NCBI RefSeq assembly: GCF_021431925.1
Contig: NZ_CP090371.1
Coordinates: 2,170,001 to 2,234,000 of the forward strand
Direction of reading: 5' to 3'
From: Halobaculum sp. CBA1158
GTDB lineage: Archaea; Halobacteriota; Halobacteria; Halobacteriales; Haloferacaceae
DNA: 64,000 bases
Of this stretch, positions 8,848-18,200 are shown piece by piece. Position numbers and translations under genes: made by a program. Numbering within the stretch: the stretch's first letter is position 1; every line of letters begins with the position of its first letter. The notes beneath the pieces are model-generated. The model was given only the letters and a program-made list of their open reading frames with translations, was not told where the DNA came from and made no database searches.

Positions 8848-9771
8848 TCACGACCGCTCGAACTCGGGGTCGAACATCTGCGCCGACGTGGGACCGGGGT
8901 CGCCCTCGGTGAGGTTGTACGCCGAGATGTCGGCGTCGCTCGCGCCGGCCGCCCGCAGGAGGTCCTCGTCGTAGGCGGCGTGGCCGGTGTACTCGTCGGG
9001 GTCCCGATCGAGGATCGACAGCACGGCGTCGGCGACGACGTGTGGGGTGCGCCAGTCGTCCTCGGAGCCGAGCCCGAAGTAGCGCGTCGCACGGGTGTCG
9101 ACCGCCGTCACCGGCCAGAACGTGTTGCAGCCGATCCCGTCGCCCGCGAGCTCCGCCGAGAGCGACAGCGTCACGAACGACATCCCGAGCTTGGACCAGG
9201 CGTAGGCGGCCTTGCCGGGCGCGCGGTCGACCGTCACCGGCGGGGCGTTCGTGAGGATCCACCCGCCGTCCCGCTCGCGCAGGTGCGGGAGGAACGCCCG
9301 CGAGACGAGGTACGTGCCGCGGACGTTCACGTCGGTCATGAGGTCGAAGCGGTTGGCCGGGAGGTCCGCGACGTTCGCCAGTTGGATCGCGCTGGCGTTG
9401 TTGATCACGATGTCGATCTCGCCGAACTCCTCGATGGCCTCCTCGACGGCCGCCTCGACGGCGTCGGCGTCGCGTACGTCCAACTGGATCGCGTGGGCGT
9501 CGACGCCCCGCTCCTCGCATTGGGCGGCGGTCGTGTGGATCGTCCCCGGGAGGTCGCCGCCGGGCTCGACGGTCTTGCCCGTCGAGACGACGTCGCAGCC
9601 GTGCTCGGCCAGCGTGAGCGCGATCCGCTTGCCGATCCCTCGCGTCGTTCCCGTGACGAACGCCGTCGAGCCCGAGAGGTCGGGGGCGTCGAACGGCGGG
9701 TCCGCGCGGTCGGGACCCGCTGGCATCGCGTCGTCGGCGTCGTCCGTCGCGGTGGGTTCGTCTGCGGTCAT
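8848..9771 (-). CDS. Short-chain dehydrogenase/reductase (SDR)
   Basis: 307 residues with an acidic N-terminal leader (1-30) and then a classical SDR. The NAD(P)-binding motif TGTTRGIG is at 40-47, NNAS follows beta-4, and the active-site YAWSK triad segment follows GKAA. An additional C-terminal region continues beyond the usual 250 residues (DPDEYTGHAAYDEDLLRAAG), as in hydroxysteroid-dehydrogenase-like SDRs. It oxidises or reduces an unidentified alcohol/carbonyl substrate. The ATG at 9771 is the only start giving a clean N-terminus. Confidence 0.88.
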   Translation of the reverse strand: MTADEPTATDDADDAMPAGPDRADPPFDAPDLSGSTAFVTGTTRGIGKRIALTLAEHGCDVVSTGKTVEPGGDLPGTIHTTAAQCEERGVDAHAIQLDVRDADAVEAAVEEAIEEFGEIDIVINNASAIQLANVADLPANRFDLMTDVNVRGTYLVSRAFLPHLRERDGGWILTNAPPVTVDRAPGKAAYAWSKLGMSFVTLSLSAELAGDGIGCNTFWPVTAVDTRATRYFGLGSEDDWRTPHVVADAVLSILDRDPDEYTGHAAYDEDLLRAAGASDADISAYNLTEGDPGPTSAQMFDPEFERS

Positions 9772-9926
9772 ACCGCACCGTGTGAGCGGGCCGACGTGTA
9801 ACTACCGCCTCGCGGCGCGAGCGACGGTGCGGCGGCGCGGCGGCGCGGCGGCGCGGCGGCGCGGCGACACCTCGCCGGGCACCCGTCGGTGTCTCCTCCG
9901 AGGGACGCCGAGACGCCGCCGAGGGA

Positions 9927-11561
9927 TTATTCGGAGCCGTCGCCGACGCGGTCGCGGAGGCGGACGGCGGCGGCCCGGTAGCGCTCGGCAAGCGACGCGA
10001 GCAGGCGTCGTTCGACCGGCGAGACCCCGAGGACGCGAAGGACCGCGACGTACGCAGCGAGGCCGACGGCCGTTCCCGCGAGCGCCCCGGGAAGCCGCGG
10101 GAGCAGTTCGCGAGTCGCCAGCGCGAGCGCGAGGAACGGGACGGCCGCGAGGAGGGGCTTGCCGTGCGCGAGCGTGAATGGCTGGAGCCCCTCGACCCGG
10201 TACAACACCGCCACCTCGAGTCCGTTGTTCACCCCGAGCATGAGGAGGTAGCTCGCGACGACGCCCGCGAGCCCGAACTCGATCGTGAGCGGGATCGCCG
10301 TCACCGCGAGAAACAGCGTGATGACGGTGTTGACGACCAACAGCGCGCGTTGGTGGTCCGTCATGCGTAGCAGGATGCCGACGCTGCCGGCCGCACACGC
10401 CAGCACCTGCGCGAGCACGAACCCGGGCAGCAGCGGCGCGTACGCGACGAACGCCGGACCGAACAGCGACATCACCGCCTCGCGGTAGACGATCGCCGGC
10501 ACCGACAGGCCGACGACGCCGACGAGCACCAGCCGACTCGTGACGTGGTACAGTCGCGAGAGCGCCGCGGGGTGACCGTCGTCGTTGAGCGCGGCCGCCA
10601 CCGGGGGGATGAACTGGTTGATCGCCATCAGCGGCAGGCGGACGAGGCTCCCCACGAGCACGCCGACGGCGAAGACGCCGCCGGCCGTGCCCGAGAGGAA
10701 CACCGCGATGAGCGGGTAGAAGCCGAGCCGCTGGGTCGTCGTCGCGAAGCCGCTGAGGAACAGCGGGGCGGTGTAGCGGACGTACCGGCGTCGGATCGCG
10801 TCGCCGTCGCCACCGGGCACCCGGATCCGCGGTCGGATGCCCCGCCTGCGGGCCAGCCAGGCGGCACCGCCGACCGCGACCGCGCCCATCGCCAGCGGCA
10901 CAGCGACGGCGACGCCCGTCAGGTCCGCGAGCGCGACCGCGCCGACGACGCCGACCGCCAGCTGCGCGACCGGGAACGCCACCCGCTGGAGGAGGTTCAG
11001 CGCGGTCACCTCCTCGGTGGCGCGCAGGAGCCGCGCGACGCCGAACAGCGCGACCGACGCCGGGAGTCCGGCCGCGAATATCCGGAGGAACAACGCGAAC
11101 CGGGACCCCTCGCCGGCGACCGCGGCGACCCGCGGGGCGGCGAGAAACAGCGCCGCCGCGAACGAGAGCGACACAGCCGCGAGCAGCGCCGCCGCGACCG
11201 TCGCGATGGCGTCGCGCTCGGCCGCGCCGTCGGCGCTGGGGACGAACCGGCTGAGTCCCGCGGCGACGCCCAACGCGAGCCGCCGGAGGAACCGCGCGAT
11301 CCGCCGGGCCAGCGCGAACAGGCCGTACGGACCCGCCGAGAACGTGTTCGTCAACAGCGCGGTGAACGCGAGCGTCAGCCCGCGCTGGAGGACGATGCTC
11401 GGCGTCGAGACGACCGCGCCGTGGGCGACGCGCTCGAGCGCGTCCGCGAGTTCGGCGTCGACGGGGTCCGTCGGTCCGTCGCCTGCGGTGTCGGGGGCGG
11501 TGGCGGTGCTGTCGGCGTCGCCGGCGGCGTCCTCGTCGTTCGGTCCCTCCCCGCAGTCCAT
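9927..11561 (-). CDS. Polysaccharide flippase / oligosaccharide translocase (MOP superfamily)
   Basis: 544 residues with about 14 hydrophobic segments, beginning after an acidic 45-residue cytosolic leader. The arrangement of paired helices, LQRGLTLAFTALLTNTFSAGPYGLFALARR near the N-terminus (positions about 62-91) and a C-terminal polytopic half, matches Wzx/RfbX-type exporters that flip lipid-linked oligosaccharides for surface glycosylation. A glycosyltransferase lies about 9 kb upstream. The gap before it toward the SDR carries a GCGGC run at about 9830-9867. Confidence 0.82.
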   Translation of the reverse strand: MDCGEGPNDEDAAGDADSTATAPDTAGDGPTDPVDAELADALERVAHGAVVSTPSIVLQRGLTLAFTALLTNTFSAGPYGLFALARRIARFLRRLALGVAAGLSRFVPSADGAAERDAIATVAAALLAAVSLSFAAALFLAAPRVAAVAGEGSRFALFLRIFAAGLPASVALFGVARLLRATEEVTALNLLQRVAFPVAQLAVGVVGAVALADLTGVAVAVPLAMGAVAVGGAAWLARRRGIRPRIRVPGGDGDAIRRRYVRYTAPLFLSGFATTTQRLGFYPLIAVFLSGTAGGVFAVGVLVGSLVRLPLMAINQFIPPVAAALNDDGHPAALSRLYHVTSRLVLVGVVGLSVPAIVYREAVMSLFGPAFVAYAPLLPGFVLAQVLACAAGSVGILLRMTDHQRALLVVNTVITLFLAVTAIPLTIEFGLAGVVASYLLMLGVNNGLEVAVLYRVEGLQPFTLAHGKPLLAAVPFLALALATRELLPRLPGALAGTAVGLAAYVAVLRVLGVSPVERRLLASLAERYRAAAVRLRDRVGDGSE

Positions 11562-11618
11562 CGGATCGCCGGAGCCTACTGGCGGGGAAAAGCCCAGCGA
11601 ACCGCCCCGGTTCGGCGG

Positions 11619-12530
11619 TCACTCGGGGTGGGGGACGTAGCCGTCGCCGACGCGCACGTCGAGCGCGCCGGAGAGCGTCCGGAGGTCGAGCCGCCGGTGG
11701 GACGCGAACTCGCCGTCCCGGCTGAACGCGATCGGCTCGTCGTCCCCGCTCTCGACGTGGAGTTCGCCGGCGCGAAAGTGCGTGACGCCCTCGGTCTCCT
11801 CGCCGAGCAGTCGGTGGACCGCGGCCTCGACGGCCAGCCCCGACGCCGGCATCGCCTCGACGACGACCACGTCGAAGCGGCCGTCCTCCATGTCGGCCTG
11901 CCCGCCCTCCTCGACGAACTTCCGGGCGTTGCCGACGAGGACGCAGGTGGCCGTGCCGGCCCACGACGACGACGGCGACTCGACGCGCACGTCGAGTCCG
12001 TCGAAGGCCATCGTCTCGCGCGCGCCGGCCACGAGGAACGCGAGGGTGCCGAAGCGCTCCTTGAGGTCGTCCGAGGTGGCCGTGCTCGCGTCGGCCGGTA
12101 GCCCCGCGATACAGGAGACGAGGAACGGCTCCGTCGACTCGTCGTCGTCGCCGGCGGCGACGCCCACGTCGAGGGCGCGAACCGTTCCCGTGTCCGACAG
12201 CTCGATGCCGTGATCCAGGGAGTCGATGCCGAGCGTGCCCGCGAGGAGGTTCGCCGTCCCCGCCGGCAGCACCGCGAGCGTCACGTCGCCGAGGGCGTCC
12301 GCCCGGTGGAGGCCGGCGAGCGCGTCGTTGATCGTACCGTCGCCGCCGCAGACCGCGAGCGTGGAGACGCGCTCGCGCCCCGCACGAGCGGCCAGCTCGA
12401 CGGTGTGGTCGGCGCTGTCGGTCTCGGTGACCGCGAACCCCCGCGCCTCCATGTGACGGCGCACGCGGTCGGCGTGGTCGGCGGTGCCGCTGTGGGGGTT
12501 GATCAGACATCGACGCGACCCGATCTGCAT
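11619..12530 (-). CDS. Diacylglycerol kinase-family lipid kinase (YegS-like)
   Basis: 303 residues. INPHSG at 10-15 and CGGDGTINDAL at 61-71 are the two signatures of the DAGK catalytic domain. LPAGTANLLAGTLGI follows, as in YegS/BmrU lipid kinases. The C-terminal beta-rich domain is present up to DVRVGDGYVPHP. It probably phosphorylates a membrane diether lipid or related alcohol using ATP, though the actual substrate is unknown. The ATG at 12530 (MQIGSRRCLINP) places the first beta strand at the N-terminus as in the family. Confidence 0.88.
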   Translation of the reverse strand: MQIGSRRCLINPHSGTADHADRVRRHMEARGFAVTETDSADHTVELAARAGRERVSTLAVCGGDGTINDALAGLHRADALGDVTLAVLPAGTANLLAGTLGIDSLDHGIELSDTGTVRALDVGVAAGDDDESTEPFLVSCIAGLPADASTATSDDLKERFGTLAFLVAGARETMAFDGLDVRVESPSSSWAGTATCVLVGNARKFVEEGGQADMEDGRFDVVVVEAMPASGLAVEAAVHRLLGEETEGVTHFRAGELHVESGDDEPIAFSRDGEFASHRRLDLRTLSGALDVRVGDGYVPHPE

Positions 12531-12682
12531 GGATCGACGGACGCCGTGGCCGTACTTCAACCCCAGGCGGCCGTCTCCCGCACGCGGATCGGCGACGGCC
12601 CGGCGACGCCCCAGCGACGGCGACGGGTCGGTCGGCGCGGCCGACGGCGGCGAGGAATCGGCCGGCGCGGCCGGCGGAGGTA

Positions 12683-12690
12683 CGATTAAG
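12683..12690 (+). promoter_or_regulatory. TATA-like box for the KaiC-like gene
   Basis: CGATTAAG ends 26 bases before the ATG at 12716. The same CGATTAG core precedes the genes at 15717 and 42619 at the same distance. Confidence 0.5.
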
Positions 12691-12715
12691 TCGGTCGGGC
12701 GACGCGTCACAGTCG

Positions 12716-14272
12716 ATGACCGACGAGCACGCCGAGTCACCCGCGAGCGTCGGCGACGAGGTACTCGACCGGATGCTCCGGGGCGGGCTCCCCCGCGGAC
12801 AGGCGATGCTGGCCCGCGGCGGACCGGGGACGGGGAAGTCCACGCTCGCCATGCAGTTCCTCGACGCCGGGGTGCGCGCCGGTGAGGAGTGTCTGTACGT
12901 CACGACCGAGCAGACGCTCGACGACGTGGGCGACTCCTTCGCGGCGTTCCCCTTCGCCCTCGACGACGACCGGCTCGACGTGCTCTCGCTGCACGCGACG
13001 CCCGGGGTGACCCTCGAGGATCCCGACGGGGCGAGCGAGACGCTGACGCTCCAGCGACTCGACGACGACGCCGCCGTCGGCGGCGACCTCACCTTCGGGG
13101 AGTACACGCGCGAACTCACGCCGGCGACGCTGCGCGAGGAGTTCGAGCGCTACGCCGAGTACGACCGCGTCGTCGTCGACTCCGCAAACGGCCTCGCGGG
13201 GTTCACCGACACCCACACCTACCGGCGTGTACTGCTCGACGTGATCGCCACCCTCACCGACGAGGGGTCGGCGACGGTGCTGTTCACCGCCGAGGAGGGC
13301 GGCCAGGACTCCGTCGGCGACCTGCTGCAGTACGCGGCCCACGGCGTGCTCGCGCTGTCGCGCGAACACGTCCGCGACGACGACCACCGCTTCATCGAGA
13401 TCGCGAAGCTCCGGGGCGTCGACCACGACACCCGGCGGCTGGAGCTCGAGATCGACGCCGAACGGGGCGTGCGCGCGACGCCCGCGCGCCGCAGCCAGCC
13501 CCCGGCGGTGAAGACCCACGGCCACCGGCCGATCGGCGTCTCCGGGTTCGACCGGCTCGTCGGCGGCGGCATCGTCGCCGGCGCTGGCGTGCTGTTCGAA
13601 CACGACGGGATGGCGAACGTCTCGACGTTCCTCGGGTCGTTCCTCGATGCGGCGCTGGCGCGTGGCGACCGCATCGCCGTCGTCCCGACGATCCACCTGC
13701 GCCCGCACGGGCTGGACACGATCCTCTCGGGGTTCGGTCACGACGCCGACGATCTGTTGTCGTCGGGTCGCCTCCACGTGGTCGACCTCATCGGGACGTG
13801 GGACGGCGACCGCGAGGGCGTCCACGTCCCCGAGTCGGGGGCGGGCGTGCGCGCCGCCTTCGAGTCGATCCGCCCGGCCGACGACGAGGCCGACCTCACC
13901 TCGGTCGTGAACGCCGACGCGTACGTGAACGCGCTCTCGTCCGAGGAGGCCCGGGACCTCCGGTACTTCGAGGAGTCCCAGCACATGCGGCCGGCGGACA
14001 CGCTCGTCCACGTCCACAACCCGCGTATCGCCACCGACCAGGTGTCGGCGTTCTTCGAGAACACCGCAGAGCAGGTGATCGAGACGTGGCTCTCCGAGAG
14101 CGGCCTCCAGTACGTGCAGCTTCGCAAGTCGCCGTGCGGCTTCGTCGGCACCACCTCGCTCGTGGAGTACCTCGAGGAGGAGCCGTTCGTCGCCGTCCAG
14201 GGACCGCCGACCGACCGCGAGAACCCCATGGCCGACGAGTCCTACCCCGAGGAGTACCCCTCCGGAGAGTAA
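12716..14272 (+). CDS. Two-domain KaiC/RadA-like ATPase, second domain degenerate
   Basis: 518 residues. Domain 1 (about 15-250) has Walker A GGPGTGKST at 35-43 and a Walker B strand YDRVVVDS. Domain 2 begins at GVSGFDRLVGGGIVAG (about 277), but the Walker A position reads FEHDGMANVSTF and cannot bind phosphate in the usual way. The double-RecA layout resembles KaiC, but domain order and loss of the second P-loop suggest a signalling or regulatory partner protein. The C-terminus is Glu/Pro rich. No kinase or regulator is adjacent. Confidence 0.8.
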   Translation: MTDEHAESPASVGDEVLDRMLRGGLPRGQAMLARGGPGTGKSTLAMQFLDAGVRAGEECLYVTTEQTLDDVGDSFAAFPFALDDDRLDVLSLHATPGVTLEDPDGASETLTLQRLDDDAAVGGDLTFGEYTRELTPATLREEFERYAEYDRVVVDSANGLAGFTDTHTYRRVLLDVIATLTDEGSATVLFTAEEGGQDSVGDLLQYAAHGVLALSREHVRDDDHRFIEIAKLRGVDHDTRRLELEIDAERGVRATPARRSQPPAVKTHGHRPIGVSGFDRLVGGGIVAGAGVLFEHDGMANVSTFLGSFLDAALARGDRIAVVPTIHLRPHGLDTILSGFGHDADDLLSSGRLHVVDLIGTWDGDREGVHVPESGAGVRAAFESIRPADDEADLTSVVNADAYVNALSSEEARDLRYFEESQHMRPADTLVHVHNPRIATDQVSAFFENTAEQVIETWLSESGLQYVQLRKSPCGFVGTTSLVEYLEEEPFVAVQGPPTDRENPMADESYPEEYPSGE

Positions 14273-14333
14273 GCGGCGTCGCGACCGGGTCGTCGCCCGC
14301 TCGACCGCCGCGATCGATCGACCGGTGTCGCGA

Positions 14334-14939
14334 TCAGTCGACGCGCCGGAACGTCCGAGCCGTGTCGTTCCCGAGCGTTTCGACGGTCGTCGCGTCGACC
14401 CCGCGGGGCTCGAAAACCGCCCCCCAGTCGTGACGGTACAGCGGGAGGTCGTCGTCGACCTCGACGATGCCGCCGCTCCCGTCGCCCTCGAGTTCGACGG
14501 TGACGAGCACGTCGCCGGCGACGCGGGCGACCTCGTCGAACGTCGCGGACATCTCCTCGGGGTGGACGTGTTGGAGGGTCTCCACCGAGTAGACCGCGTC
14601 GAAGGCGCGGTCGTCGAACCGCGGGAGCACGTCCGCGATCGCGCCGACGTGGAAGGAGCCGGCGTCGGCGAGGTCCGGGTACTCCTCGCGGAGCACGTCG
14701 AAGGAGTCGGGGTTGATGTCGACGCCGACGAGGTCAGTGAACCCGTCGTCGTGGAGGTGCGCGAGGTGGCGGCCCGACCCGCAGCCGAGTTCGAGCACGC
14801 TCGCGTCGCGGCCGACGGCGTCCGCGAGGCGTTCGGCGAGGTGGCGGCTCACCTCGTTGGGGCCGTAGTGCGCGTAGTACCGCGGGGAGAACTCCCCGGT
14901 GCGGTCCGCCCAGGCGTCGCGTAGTTCGTCGGCGTTCAC
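14334..14939 (-). CDS. SAM-dependent methyltransferase (class I)
   Basis: About 201 residues from a GTG start (VNADELRDAWADRTGEFSP). The SAM motif I is VLELGCGSGRHLAHL, motif II region LVGVDINPDSF, and the post-motif DAVYSVETLQHV. It methylates an unknown small molecule or macromolecule. An ATG 114 bases upstream would add a low-complexity Arg/Pro stretch, so the GTG at 14939 is preferred. It converges with the KaiC-like gene. Confidence 0.82.
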   Translation of the reverse strand: MNADELRDAWADRTGEFSPRYYAHYGPNEVSRHLAERLADAVGRDASVLELGCGSGRHLAHLHDDGFTDLVGVDINPDSFDVLREEYPDLADAGSFHVGAIADVLPRFDDRAFDAVYSVETLQHVHPEEMSATFDEVARVAGDVLVTVELEGDGSGGIVEVDDDLPLYRHDWGAVFEPRGVDATTVETLGNDTARTFRRVD

Positions 14940-15132
14940 GATCGACGGTGACGGCGCACACGGAGAACCCTTCCGACCCGCGGACGGGCCGTCGTCGGCG
15001 GCCGTCGCGGTCGCCTTCCATCCGGGCCGTCGTCGACGCGGACGCCCCCGCACCGGACGCCGAATGACTCCGCACCGGACGCCCCCACACCGGACGCCGA
15101 ACGCCTATCCCCGTCGGGCGGCTACGTCGACC

Positions 15133-15591
15133 GTGTCCCCGATCGGACGGGCGCTCGTCGCGGTCGCCGTGCTTCCCCACGAGGCGGCCCACGCCGCCGC
15201 CGCCAGAGCGATCGGCCTCGACGCCGAGGTCGAGGTGTTGCCGACGTGGGACGGGCCGGGGCGGCCGCTCGGGCAGTTCGACGCGCGCGTTCCGGAGGCG
15301 ACGCCGACGGCGGCGATCCGGGCGATCGCGCTCGCGCCGCTGGCGTACGTCGGCGCGGCCGCGGCGCTGGACGCTGTGTTGCCCGCGGAGTCCGGCCTCC
15401 GATTCCTCGCCATCGCGCCGCTGGCGTACTGGGCGGCGCTGTCGAGCGGCGACCTCGCGGTCGCGGCCGACCCCCACGCGGTCCGCGAGCGCGGCCGGTT
15501 CCTCGTCGACGACGAGGGGTGGAGCGGTCCGACCGCCGACGCGCTGACCGTGCTGACGACCGGCGCGGTCGCGGGGCTGTTGCTCGCGTGA
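15133..15591 (+). CDS. Membrane protein with HEAAH motif (possible membrane metalloprotease-like)
   Basis: About 152 residues from GTG 15133 (MSPIGRALVAVAVLPHEAAH). Four hydrophobic segments are visible. The first contains HEAAHAAAARAIGL, an HExxH zinc-binding pattern placed inside a membrane helix, as in site-2-protease-like and DUF3267-type families. A second zinc ligand (NPDG or similar) is not evident, so proteolysis is only a possibility. The gene is flanked by unrelated genes. Confidence 0.65.
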   Translation: MSPIGRALVAVAVLPHEAAHAAAARAIGLDAEVEVLPTWDGPGRPLGQFDARVPEATPTAAIRAIALAPLAYVGAAAALDAVLPAESGLRFLAIAPLAYWAALSSGDLAVAADPHAVRERGRFLVDDEGWSGPTADALTVLTTGAVAGLLLA

Positions 15592-15685
15592 GCGTCGCCG
15601 GCGACGCCCGAACGGCCGGACGCGGTCTCACTCTCTCACGGACGGTGCCTCTCACTCCGCGGGCAGGTCCACGAAGTAACGGAAC

Positions 15686-15693
15686 CGATTAGC
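15686..15693 (+). promoter_or_regulatory. TATA-like box for the MATE gene
   Basis: CGATTAGC stands about 25-30 bases before the GTG at 15717 and favours that start codon. Confidence 0.5.
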
Positions 15694-15716
15694 CGCGGGA
15701 GATCATCCGGACAGCC

Positions 15717-17141
15717 GTGTCACGGCTCCGCCGCGCCGGGTCGGCGCTGGCTCGGGCGCTCGCCAGCGCCGGGGTCATCGACGAGGCGCGGCTGCGCGCG
15801 ACGACGGACCTCGCCTGGCCGCGCATCGTCACCGGCTTCGCCATCATGTCGAAGCGGACCGTCGACCTGGCGCTCGTCGGGCTGATCATCGGCCCGACCG
15901 CGGTGGCGGGACTGACGCTCGCGAACGCCTTCTGGATGCTCGCGAAGTTCCTCGCGATCGGGCTCGCGGGCGGGACGGTCGCGCTCGTCTCCCAGAACTA
16001 CGGCGGCGGCGAGGGCGACCGCGCGGCCGCGGTCATCCGCCTCAGCGTGCTCATCGCGGTCGCGCTGGCGGTGCCGGCGGTGGCGACGTACGCGTTCGCG
16101 GCCGAACCCCTCGTGGGGCTCCTCGGCGACGACCCCGACAGCGTCCGCCACGGCGCGACGTACCTCGCGGTCGTCGCGCCCGGCCTGCTGTTCGAGTTCC
16201 TCAACCTCGTCGCCAGCCGAACGTACGCTGGGATCGGCGATACTGTGACGCCGATGGTCGTGCGCGCCGGGGGCGCGCTCGCCAACATCGCGCTGTCGGC
16301 GACGTTCGTCCTCGGCTTCGACATGGGCGTCGCGGGCGCGGCGCTGGGCACAGCGCTGGCGACGGGGCTCGTCACGGTCGTCTTCGTGTGGGGAATGACC
16401 GGCCACAGCTACCTCCGGGGGCGCGGCGCGAGCCCCGTCCCGTTGCGGCTCCGGGGCTCCGAGGAGGACCGCGAACTGCTGGTCCAGATCGGCCGCGTCT
16501 CCGCCCCGCTGGTCGCCCGCCGGGCCGCACAGGGGCTCGTGGTGTTCCCCCTGCTCGCTATCGCGGCGACGTTCGGCCCCGTCGCCGTCGCCGCGATCGG
16601 CGTCGGGCGACAGGTGCGCCAGCTGGTCGGCAGCTTCTCGTGGGGCTTCTCTATCGCCGCCTCGACGCTCGTCGGCCAGGAACTGGGCCGGGGCGGCGAG
16701 ACGGAGGCCGAGGCGTACGGCTGGGGGATCGCCCGCCTGTCGCTGGTGGTGTACGTCGTCGCCGCCGCGGTCGTGCTCGCGCTCGCTGAGCCCGTCGCGG
16801 GCGTGTTCGTGGACGACCCCGCGAACCTCGCGCTGTCGGCCGACTTCGTCCGCGTCGCCGCGGTGTCGGTCGTCGCGCTCGGCGTCGACGGCTCGATCAC
16901 CGGGGCGCTACGCGGGGCCGGCGACACCCGCGTTCCGTTTCTCGCGACGCTCGCGGGGGCGTACCTCGCGGCGCTCCCGCTGGCGTGGGCCGGCACGGTC
17001 GTCCCCGCGTTGGGGGTCGCCGGCCTCCTGCTCGCGCTGGTGGCGGAGACGGCCGTGCCGATGGTCGTGAACCTCCGGCGGTTCCGGTCGAACCGCTGGA
17101 AGGCGGTGAGTCGCGAGTACCGTCCGAGCACGGGCGACTGA
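15717..17141 (+). CDS. MATE-family multidrug/Na+ antiporter
   Basis: 474 residues from a GTG start, with twelve hydrophobic segments in two homologous halves (about 45-235 and 255-445). Conserved pieces include AVAGLTLANAFWML and ARRAAQGLVVFPLLAIAATFGP, and a final repeat of LRGAGDTRVPFLATL resembling RTYAGIGDTVTPMV in the first half. It exports cationic compounds or metabolites using a sodium or proton gradient. Nothing adjacent points to the substrate. Confidence 0.88.
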   Translation: MSRLRRAGSALARALASAGVIDEARLRATTDLAWPRIVTGFAIMSKRTVDLALVGLIIGPTAVAGLTLANAFWMLAKFLAIGLAGGTVALVSQNYGGGEGDRAAAVIRLSVLIAVALAVPAVATYAFAAEPLVGLLGDDPDSVRHGATYLAVVAPGLLFEFLNLVASRTYAGIGDTVTPMVVRAGGALANIALSATFVLGFDMGVAGAALGTALATGLVTVVFVWGMTGHSYLRGRGASPVPLRLRGSEEDRELLVQIGRVSAPLVARRAAQGLVVFPLLAIAATFGPVAVAAIGVGRQVRQLVGSFSWGFSIAASTLVGQELGRGGETEAEAYGWGIARLSLVVYVVAAAVVLALAEPVAGVFVDDPANLALSADFVRVAAVSVVALGVDGSITGALRGAGDTRVPFLATLAGAYLAALPLAWAGTVVPALGVAGLLLALVAETAVPMVVNLRRFRSNRWKAVSREYRPSTGD

Positions 17142-17228
17142 GCACGCTCCGAGCGGGTCCGCGGCAACCGGGACCCCGACTCGGGTCGCACCACCCACCC
17201 TTATGCCGCCGGCCGGAACGTTCCAGCC

Positions 17229-18200
17229 ATGCGAGTTACGGTGCTTGGCGCGGGGACGATGGGCGCGGGGATCGCGCGGTCGGCCGCGGCCGCCGGCCAC
17301 GAGGTCGCGCTCCGGGACATCGAGGAGTCGCGCGTGGCGGACGGTCTCGCCGACATCGAGGCCACCCTCGAGGAGGGCGTCGCCCGCGGGGCGGTGACGG
17401 AGGCCGAGCGGACGGCCGCGCTCGACCGGATCACGGGGACGACATCGCTGTCGGAGGCGGCCGGGGGGGCGGCGCTCGTGATCGAGGCGGTGCCCGAGGA
17501 CGCCGATCTGAAGCGGGACGTGCTCGGCGCGGCGGAGTCCCACGTCGCCGCCGACGCCGTGCTGGCGTCGAACACCTCGGCGCTGTCGGTGACGGGGCTG
17601 GCGAGCGCCCTCGAGCGTCCAGAGCGCCTGCTCGGACTGCACTTCTTCAACCCGGTGCACGTGATGGAGTTGGTGGAGGTCGTCGTCGCCGAGCGCACGA
17701 GCGAGGCGACGCTCGCGACGGCACGGGAGTTCGTCGACTCGCTGGGGAAGACGGCCGTGGAGGTGCGCGACTCGCCGGGGTTCGCCTCCTCGCGGCTGGG
17801 CGTCGCGCTCGGCGCGGAGGCGATCCGGATGTACGAGACCGGCGTCGCGGGCGTCGCCGACATCGACGCCGCGATGGAGTTGGGGTACGACCACCCGATG
17901 GGCCCGCTCGAACTGACGGACCTGATCGGGCTGGACGTGCGCCTGGACGTGCTCGAGCACCTCCGCGAGGAGTTAGGCGAGCGGTTCCGGCCGCCACAGG
18001 CGCTCAAGCGGAAGGTCCGCGCCGGAAAACTGGGGAAGAAAACCGGCGAGGGCTTCTACGTCTGGGAGGACGGCGAGGCGGTGAGACCGGCGGACGAACC
18101 GTCGCCGGCGGCAGACGAGACGCCGGGGTCGGACGACGAGACGCCGAGAACGAACGACGAGACGCCGGGATCGGCAGACGGGGCCGGAGGCGGGCGATGA
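17229..18200 (+). CDS. 3-hydroxyacyl-CoA dehydrogenase
   Basis: 323 residues. The NAD-binding motif GAGTMGAGIA is at residues 7-16. NTSALSVTGLASAL, LHFFNPVHVMELVEVV and the C-terminal MGPLELTDLIGLDV plus KTGEGFYVW are all hallmarks. It oxidises (3S)-3-hydroxyacyl-CoA in beta-oxidation or its reverse. The last 40 residues are a low-complexity acidic tail (repeats of DETPGSDDETP). The stop overlaps the next gene's ATG (ATGA), so the two are translationally coupled. Confidence 0.95.
   Translation: MRVTVLGAGTMGAGIARSAAAAGHEVALRDIEESRVADGLADIEATLEEGVARGAVTEAERTAALDRITGTTSLSEAAGGAALVIEAVPEDADLKRDVLGAAESHVAADAVLASNTSALSVTGLASALERPERLLGLHFFNPVHVMELVEVVVAERTSEATLATAREFVDSLGKTAVEVRDSPGFASSRLGVALGAEAIRMYETGVAGVADIDAAMELGYDHPMGPLELTDLIGLDVRLDVLEHLREELGERFRPPQALKRKVRAGKLGKKTGEGFYVWEDGEAVRPADEPSPAADETPGSDDETPRTNDETPGSADGAGGGR

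Noticed and set aside
14940-15053. Longer N-terminus of the methyltransferase
   Set aside because: The extra 38 residues are Arg/Pro/Gly low complexity with no relation to the methyltransferase fold.
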